Below, piece by piece: positions 40,820 to 45,510 of a stretch of 45,510 bases of DNA. Positions within the stretch are counted from its first letter, which is position 1. The number at the start of each line of letters is the position of its first letter. This stretch comes from Rhodopila globiformis (GTDB lineage: Bacteria; Pseudomonadota; Alphaproteobacteria; Acetobacterales; Acetobacteraceae), in the NCBI RefSeq assembly GCF_002937115.1, contig NZ_NHRY01000216.1, positions 37,700 to 83,209 of the forward strand, written 5' to 3'. The translations under genes and the position numbers were made by a program. The notes beneath the pieces are model-generated. The model was given only the letters and a program-made list of their open reading frames with translations, did not search any database and was not told where the DNA came from.

Positions 40820-41804
40820 TGCTGTCTGCCCCTCATGTGGCCCGGTGCCGCGGCGGCAAGCGCGGGCGTCGGTATAGCGGCGGCCCTCGCGCAAAGTTCC
40901 GTGGGCACGACGCGCATCGTCGCCGCCGGGTCCGGCTTGCCGGAAAGTTGGCGGGGAGGTCATGTCACAGTCTGTTCGTTGTGGGACCAAATCATCATGG
41001 ACGCCCCGATGGACAGGTTTGAATCCGGAACAAGCGGCATCCGGCCGCATGCGGTGCACATTCGCGGGATGCATGCAAACCGCCCGGATGCCGATACTGT
41101 TTTTTATATATAAACGCCAGGTTGATCACATTCCACCACGGAGCGGCCGGTGCCGGCGCGGGAACGGCACCGGCGGCAATCCTGGTGGCCAGCAATCCGG
41201 ACCTGGCGACCGCTTCGCTGCGCCGGCGGCCCATGGTGCCGCGCCTCGCGTCCAGGGCCGGGACGCGCAATGCCGGTGCGGCATGGGGAGGCCAGTGCAA
41301 GGCGGCCGCTGGCTTGCCGGTGCCTTGGCGCAAGCCGAAAGACCCGCCGGATTATTGCCCAGATTATTGCCATGAAATGAACAGGCTGTCAGGTCGGATT
41401 CCGGACAGCGTGGAACGCGCTCCCTGTATTGCCTTTTGTCATGCTTTGGATATTGGCGCGTCCAGCCGGAAGCCGCATGATGATTTTTTCATGTAATGAA
41501 CAGTCTTCGGAAAAAATCCATTTCCTGTCAACATCGTGACTGCTTATGACGTCTTTTGCTTTTCATATGATACCGTATTGACGGGGTGCGCCGACCGCGG
41601 AAGCCGGCCGCCGCTTGCCGCGGCTCGTGTCGTTGTCCTGAACGTTATTGCCGCCGGCGGAAGCGGCGAGCGCTTCCAGGGACCGTTCTTGTACCGGGTG
41701 GTACAATTGCTTACGCCATTTGGCCATTCCTTTATCTTTGTCACGGCAACCCGTCATACTCCCCATCGTAGTAGCGGCCGGTCAACCAACGGAGGATCAC
41801 GACC
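40820..41804. other. Long, lower-GC intergenic region before the collagen-like gene
   Basis: About 985 bases without a supported gene. From about 41090 the GC content falls: TTTTTTATATATAAACG (about 41100), repeated ATTATTGCC (41351-41370), a duplicated CATG(A/T)AATGAACAG word (41371 and 41490) and ATTTTTTCATG. A hairpin GCCGGTGCCG/CGGCACCGGC lies at about 41146-41175. The palindrome 41689-41706 and a GGAGGATC ribosome binding site (41791) lead to the collagen-like gene. Two ORFs here (41122-41496, 41536-41874) have no protein-like features. Confidence 0.55.
41689..41706. promoter_or_regulatory. Palindrome TTGTACC-GGGT-GGTACAA
   Basis: Perfect 7-base arms around four bases, centred about 107 bases before the collagen-like gene. 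It could be an operator. No regulator gene adjoins it. Confidence 0.45.
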
Positions 41805-43862
41805 ATGGCGGCCACCACGACGACTGCATCCGGCACCACGGGTGCCACCGGCGCCACGGGCGCTACAGGGCTAAGCGGCACCACGGGTGCCACCGGCACG
41901 ACAAGCCCGGGCGGCGCCACCGGGACGTCAGGTGCCAGCGGTGCAACGGGCAGCATCGGCGCCACGGGTGCGACCGGCGTCACGGGCGTTTCCGGCAGCA
42001 CCGGCGTGACCGGGGCCACCGGCTCCACGCCAACCGGCGTGACGTCAGCGGCCGTGACCTCGCCGATATTCGTACTGCAGCAATCGGCCAGTACGACTCC
42101 CCTCAGCAGCCAGGATCAGCAGTTCCTCACCCAGGCCTATTCGGGCGATGTGGCCGAGATTGCCGAGAGCAGGATTGCGACAACCAGCGCGAGCAATCCC
42201 GCGACCCAGGTCTTTGCTCAGTGGATGGTCGCGGACCATACCTCCGTCGGCTCGACCTTGACTGATCTCGCCAACCAATTCGGCGTCACGCTCAGCGCTT
42301 CGCTCAACAGCCAGCAGGCGCAGGAAATTCAGACTTTGCGCACCCTGGCCGGGAGCACCGGGACGACCGGTTCCACTGGCACCACCGGCACGACCGGCAC
42401 CACCGGCACCACCGGCTCGACTGGCACCACCGGCTCGACTGGCACCACCGGCTCGACTGGCACCACCGGCTTGACTGGCACCACCGGTGCCACTGGCTCG
42501 ACCGGGGCCGCGGGCACGACCGGAGGGACCGGCGCCACCGGCATAGCCGCAGCCACCGGCACAACCGGACCCACCCCCACGACGGGCCAGACGACGGCCT
42601 TCGACCAGCAGTACGCCCAATATCAGGTGACCGATCACCAGCAGACCCTGGCCCTGTTCCAGCAGGAGGCAGCCAGCGGAACGAACCCGATCCTCCAGCG
42701 CCTGGCGCAACAGGCGATTCCTGTCCTCGAAGCGCACCTTGCCGGTGCCGAGCAGCTCGCCAACAGTCTTGGAAGTGGAACCACCGGCACGACCGGCTCA
42801 ACCGGGACGACCGGCTCAACCGGCACGACCGGGGCAACAGGCGCCACCGGCTCGACCGGGGCCACCGGCGCCTCAGGGGCAACGGGTGGGCTTGGAAGCA
42901 CCGGCACGACCGCAGCCAGCGGCACATCGGGTGCCACGGGTGGCACAGGCGTCACAGGCGCGCCCACCGCAACCGGCGCAGTCCCCGATCCAACCGGCGC
43001 GACCGGAGCCAGCGGCGCCACAGGTGCCACAAGCGCGACGGGCACGACAGGGGCCACTGGGGCAACCGGCGCCACGGGCGCGACCAGCGCCACGGGCACG
43101 ACTGGCGCGACCAGCGCCACGGGCACGACTGGCGTGACCGGCGCCACGGGCACGACCGGCACCACCGGGGCCACCGGCTCGGTCGGCACCACCGGCGCCA
43201 CCGGCTCGGCCGGCGCCACCGGGACCACGCCAGCCGGGACGGCGAGCCAGCAGGATACCAGCTTCGTCCAGTTTGCCTCGCAGTACAACCTGACCCAGAT
43301 GCAGGAAGGCCAGCTGGCCCTGGCCAACAATTCCGACCTCGCCACCAGCGAGCTCGGCCGCTGGGCGATCACCGACAGCGGGGCGAACAACACGGTCCTG
43401 CAAAATGTGGCGCAGCAGGCCGGGATCACCCCGGCAACCAGCCCCAGTTCGACCGAGCAGAGCCAGATTACCCAGCTCCAGTCGGGAACGAACGGCGCCT
43501 TTGCCTCGACCTATGCACAGACCGACGTAACCAACACGTCCAACGCCCTGATGCAGTTCATCCATGAGGCCTCGGCGGGGCAGGATGCGTCCCTCAAGGC
43601 CTACGCACAGGACACCATCCCGCTGCTGTCCCAGCAGCTGAATGCCGCGACCAATCTCGAGCTTCAGCAGCTTGGAACCAGTAGTCTCGGATCCCTGTCG
43701 CTCAGCGACCTGTCGCAGGCGCTGTATGGAACGGGCAGCACAACCTCGGGCACCGGCACCACGACGACACCGGCGGCGTCGGCGGCCCAGGTGCTCGGCG
43801 CGCTGGGTACGCAGGACCAGGTGCACCCGACCATGTCGATCGTGGGACACGGCATTTCCTGA
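41805..43862 (+). CDS. Collagen-like protein with two DUF4142 domains, one interrupted
   Basis: A 685-residue protein with three Gly-X-Y blocks (about 10-78, 183-260 and 323-478), rich in GTT, GAT and GST triplets with Thr at the Y position. The non-collagen parts read as DUF4142 helical domains. The first is split: 103-179 carries [20 protein letters not shown] and [13 protein letters not shown], then a collagen block intervenes, then 265-322 carries [15 protein letters not shown] and [15 protein letters not shown]. The second (482-618) is uninterrupted and has the same pattern ([19 protein letters not shown] through [16 protein letters not shown]). No signal peptide, anchor or cysteine is visible. 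A GGAGGATC ribosome binding site precedes the ATG. Probably a structural or surface protein; export route unknown. Confidence 0.88.
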   Translation: MAATTTTASGTTGATGATGATGLSGTTGATGTTSPGGATGTSGASGATGSIGATGATGVTGVSGSTGVTGATGSTPTGVTSAAVTSPIFVLQQSASTTPLSSQDQQFLTQAYSGDVAEIAESRIATTSASNPATQVFAQWMVADHTSVGSTLTDLANQFGVTLSASLNSQQAQEIQTLRTLAGSTGTTGSTGTTGTTGTTGTTGSTGTTGSTGTTGSTGTTGLTGTTGATGSTGAAGTTGGTGATGIAAATGTTGPTPTTGQTTAFDQQYAQYQVTDHQQTLALFQQEAASGTNPILQRLAQQAIPVLEAHLAGAEQLANSLGSGTTGTTGSTGTTGSTGTTGATGATGSTGATGASGATGGLGSTGTTAASGTSGATGGTGVTGAPTATGAVPDPTGATGASGATGATSATGTTGATGATGATGATSATGTTGATSATGTTGVTGATGTTGTTGATGSVGTTGATGSAGATGTTPAGTASQQDTSFVQFASQYNLTQMQEGQLALANNSDLATSELGRWAITDSGANNTVLQNVAQQAGITPATSPSSTEQSQITQLQSGTNGAFASTYAQTDVTNTSNALMQFIHEASAGQDASLKAYAQDTIPLLSQQLNAATNLELQQLGTSSLGSLSLSDLSQALYGTGSTTSGTGTTTTPAASAAQVLGALGTQDQVHPTMSIVGHGIS
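42362..42585 (+). repeat. Degenerate 9/18-bp tandem repeats coding Gly-X-Y
   Basis: The clearest part (about 42414-42475) is an 18-base unit GGCTCGACTGGCACCACC in three copies, coding GSTGTT. All length changes are in frame. Similar but more varied arrays occur at about 41830-42036 and 42770-43235. Confidence 0.85.
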
Positions 43863-43876
43863 CGGAATGCCCGCAA

Positions 43877-43901
43877 GCCGCCGGGCGCATGGCTCGGCGG
43901 C
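43877..43901 (+). terminator. GC-rich hairpin after the collagen-like gene
   Basis: GCCGCCG, an 11-base loop, then CGGCGGC, beginning 15 bases after the stop. No U-run follows, so it may only stabilise the 3' end of the mRNA. Confidence 0.3.
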
Positions 43902-44046
43902 ATCCCACCCGGAGCCACGTCAGAACATGGCCGAGGCCGTCGTCTCCCTCCCGCCAGGGCGGGGGCGGCGGCCGAACCGTCTGGAACGCCAGCCCGCCAT
44001 GGTCCGGCTTGTTGTATGCGCTTCGCGCATAGCGCCACAAGTCTCC

Positions 44047-44081
44047 CCCGTGGCCCTCCGTCCCGCTCCCTTCATTCTCTG
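44047..44081. repeat. Family-E repeat copy
   Basis: CCCGTGGCCCTCCGTCCCGC and the following bases match 23035-23070 with few changes, and continue into GTGGTTACACGTC as there. Confidence 0.8.
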
Positions 44082-44385
44082 TGGTTACACGTCCGGACGA
44101 TACGCCCGCACCCCCGCTGCCAGTGACCCCCAGTGACCCTCAGTCAGCGGAAACGCAGGCCAAACCCTCAGACGAACGCCCCACTTTCCGGCTGATCGCC
44201 GCATACTGGCCCGCCGCTCATCGGCCTTCGACCACCGTCGCACGTCCTCCCCGGATCGCCCTCGCCGATAGCCGCCGCCCGTTCACCTTTCCTTAACACT
44301 TTCCTGTCATTCAAGGCCCGCCCTCGCATCCCTTGATCGAGGCAGTCGCAAAAGGCGCCGGCACAGGACTCGGGAATGAAGACGC

Positions 44386-44688
44386 ATGCATAGGTCTGCC
44401 TTTCGTGACGGCGACACCTTGGCCCTGGCACCGTTGCTCGACGCGCAGGCGGCCGAGGACCTGCTGGGCCAGTTGCGCGAGCGCCTGCTCGCCGGCCTGC
44501 CGGTCACGCTCGACGGCGCCGGCGTGGAGCGGGTGGCGACCCCGGCCTTGCAGGTCCTTCTCGCCGCGGCCCGCGAAGCCAGGGCGCGCCGCCTGGCGTT
44601 CCGCCTCGCCGCTGCCTCGGATTGCCTGGCGGACGCCCTCGCCAGCCTCGGCCTGCAGGCCGAACTCCCGATCGAAGGATCCGAGTGA
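44386..44688 (+). CDS. STAS-domain protein of a chemotaxis-like operon
   Basis: A 100-residue single STAS domain (anti-sigma-factor-antagonist fold). The pattern is LLDAQAAEDLLGQLRERLLAG, then VTLDGAGVERVATPALQVLL, where the usual phospho-Ser/Thr region reads ERVATPALQ, and a C-terminal helix ASDCLADALASLGL. Small STAS proteins often head che operons in alphaproteobacteria. Its stop overlaps the cheY start by one base (TGATG). No ribosome binding site is strong; GGGAATGAAG precedes it. Confidence 0.8.
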   Translation: MHRSAFRDGDTLALAPLLDAQAAEDLLGQLRERLLAGLPVTLDGAGVERVATPALQVLLAAAREARARRLAFRLAAASDCLADALASLGLQAELPIEGSE

Positions 44689-45053
44689 TGCCCAAGCACG
44701 TGCTGATCGTCGATGATTCCAAGACCATGCGGGACATGGTTGCGTTCACGCTGAAGGGGGCGGGATTCAGCGTCACGGAAGCGGAAGACGGCCAGAAGGC
44801 CCTGACGCTGCTGCGCGCGACGACAGTCGACCTGGCCATCACCGACCTGAACATGCCCAACATGGACGGCGTCAGCCTGATCCGCGCCATGCGGGCGGAC
44901 CCGCGCCACCGCGGCGTGCCCATCCTGATGCTGACCACCGAAAGCGACCCGGCCAAGAAAGCCGACGGGCGCAGCGCCGGCGCCACCGGCTGGATCGTCA
45001 AGCCGTTCGCGCCCGACAAGCTGATCGAGGTCGCCAGGAAGGTGTGCCCCTGA
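44688..45053 (+). CDS. cheY: CheY-like single-domain response regulator
   Basis: A 121-residue stand-alone receiver. Acidic residues D9 and D10 in LIVDDSKTMRDMV, phospho-acceptor D53 in ITDLNMPNMDGV, T83/T84 in LMLTTES and K105 in IVKPFAPDKL are all canonical. It receives phosphate from CheA and acts on the flagellar switch or another output. It overlaps the STAS gene by one base and is followed two bases later by cheA. Confidence 0.93.
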   Translation: MPKHVLIVDDSKTMRDMVAFTLKGAGFSVTEAEDGQKALTLLRATTVDLAITDLNMPNMDGVSLIRAMRADPRHRGVPILMLTTESDPAKKADGRSAGATGWIVKPFAPDKLIEVARKVCP

Positions 45054-45055
45054 CC

Positions 45056-45510
45056 ATGACCGAAGAAACCGCGGGCTTCGACGGGCTTGAAACCTTCCGC
45101 CAGACCTATTTCGAGGAATGCGCGGAACTGCTGGACGCCACCTACGGCTACCTCGCCGCGCTGGAGAGCGGCGACGCCGACGCGGAAACCGTCCACGGGC
45201 TGTTCCGTGCCGTTCATTCCATCAAGGGCGGCGGCGGCGCGTTCGGCCTGAAGCGTCTGGTCGGCTTCGCGCACGGCCTGGAAACCCTGATGGACATCGT
45301 GCGCGACGACCGCCTCGCGCTTGGGCCGGAAACCCTGCGCCTGCTGCTGCGCGCGGCCGACATGCTGGCGGACCTGGTGAACGGCGCCCGCACTGGCCAG
45401 GACCTGCCGGTGGGCGCCGAGGACAGGCTGCTGCGGGAACTGGCCGCCGCCGGCGACGTCCAGGCCGAGCCGGCAGCCCCCAGGGAAACCCCCAGGGAAA
45501 CCCCCACGGA
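45056..45510 (+). CDS. cheA: CheA-type histidine kinase, N-terminal part (cut by window end)
   Basis: About 151 residues before the window ends. The Hpt (P1) domain has phosphorylated His54 in LFRAVHSIKGGGGAFG and the helix pair around it (TYFEECAELLDATYGYLAALE; FAHGLETLMDIVRDD). After about residue 110 comes a Pro/Glu/Ala linker, where a 12-base repeat encodes PRETPRET. The P2 to P5 domains lie outside. ATG 45056 is two bases after the cheY stop. The STAS-cheY-cheA order indicates the beginning of a chemosensory operon. Confidence 0.92.
   Translation, partial: MTEETAGFDGLETFRQTYFEECAELLDATYGYLAALESGDADAETVHGLFRAVHSIKGGGGAFGLKRLVGFAHGLETLMDIVRDDRLALGPETLRLLLRAADMLADLVNGARTGQDLPVGAEDRLLRELAAAGDVQAEPAAPRETPRETPT

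Larger units (their letters stand above)
43863..44385. other. Intergenic region before the chemotaxis-type operon
   Basis: No supported gene. It holds the hairpin at 43877-43901, a palindrome near 44018-44034 (GCGCTTCGCGCATAGCGC) and a family-E repeat copy (44047-44081). The last 100 bases, with TTTCCTTAACACTTTCC (about 44288-44304), probably carry the promoter of the downstream operon. Confidence 0.55.

Noticed and set aside
41830-43235. Regular short repeats that could be mistaken for a CRISPR array
   Set aside because: The units are 9 or 18 bases, contiguous and in frame in a coding sequence; there are no spacers of constant length and no cas genes.
42045-43850. Long minus-strand ORFs opposite the collagen-like gene (Pro/Val/Ala repeats)
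   Set aside because: They are the complement of the Gly-X-Y repeats (PVAPVAP-type) with no ribosome binding site or domain.

Overview
The window is high-GC DNA (about 68-70% by eye) with long, tightly packed ORFs, frequent ATGA/TGATG overlaps and many GTG starts. The gene content (MmcB, PqiABC, NnrU, DUF4142, a CheY/CheA operon) and the coding style suggest an alphaproteobacterium, most likely of the Rhodospirillales/Acetobacteraceae type. This is inference: no rRNA or marker gene is present. I see no phage, plasmid, CRISPR or classical IS gene and no recognisable tRNA. The region looks chromosomal.

Layout. (1) 1-5.7 kb: a repeat-rich lead-in, then a pqiABC intermembrane lipid-transport operon (minus strand) divergent from a second, solitary pqiA paralogue. 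(2) 5.7-13.4 kb: a hicAB toxin-antitoxin pair, a three-gene transporter run (MFS, ArsB/NhaD type, DUF606), NnrU, a small hypothetical gene and a cystathionine gamma-synthase-family PLP enzyme. (3) 14-20.4 kb: a minus-strand block with mmcB, pterin dehydratase, nitronate monooxygenase, tag, an acyl-CoA dehydrogenase carrying an in-frame copy of an intergenic repeat, a CPT-like kinase, and cysK with an Rrf2 regulator. (4) 20.8-30 kb: a flavoprotein, a 1033-residue SWIM-SNF2 ATPase, a small exported protein and an LLM monooxygenase/cupin pair. (5) 30.5-40.8 kb: a hot-dog thioesterase with a 13-bp tandem array, a response regulator/histidine kinase/response regulator operon whose second regulator has Glu at the phospho-acceptor site, a WxxGxW-type secreted protein, ilvD broken by two opposite single-base indels, yihY with a coupled small secreted peptide, a Gly/Trp/His-repeat secreted protein, a DUF892 protein and a methyltransferase. 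(6) 41.8-45.5 kb: a 685-residue collagen-like protein built around two DUF4142 domains, and the start of a STAS-cheY-cheA operon cut by the window end.

Two themes stand out. First, intergenic DNA is filled with recurrent palindromic or inverted-pair repeat families, many ending in GCCATGACG. One is a 167-bp MITE-like element with 21-bp perfect terminal repeats, and one copy of another family lies inside a coding sequence. Second, several genes carry internal tandem repeats that could change length or reading frame: the thioesterase, the collagen-like protein, the GGGWH protein, and the LAIP repeat ahead of the PLP enzyme. The most novel single gene is the collagen-like protein, in which a Gly-X-Y block appears to be spliced into the middle of a helical DUF4142 domain.
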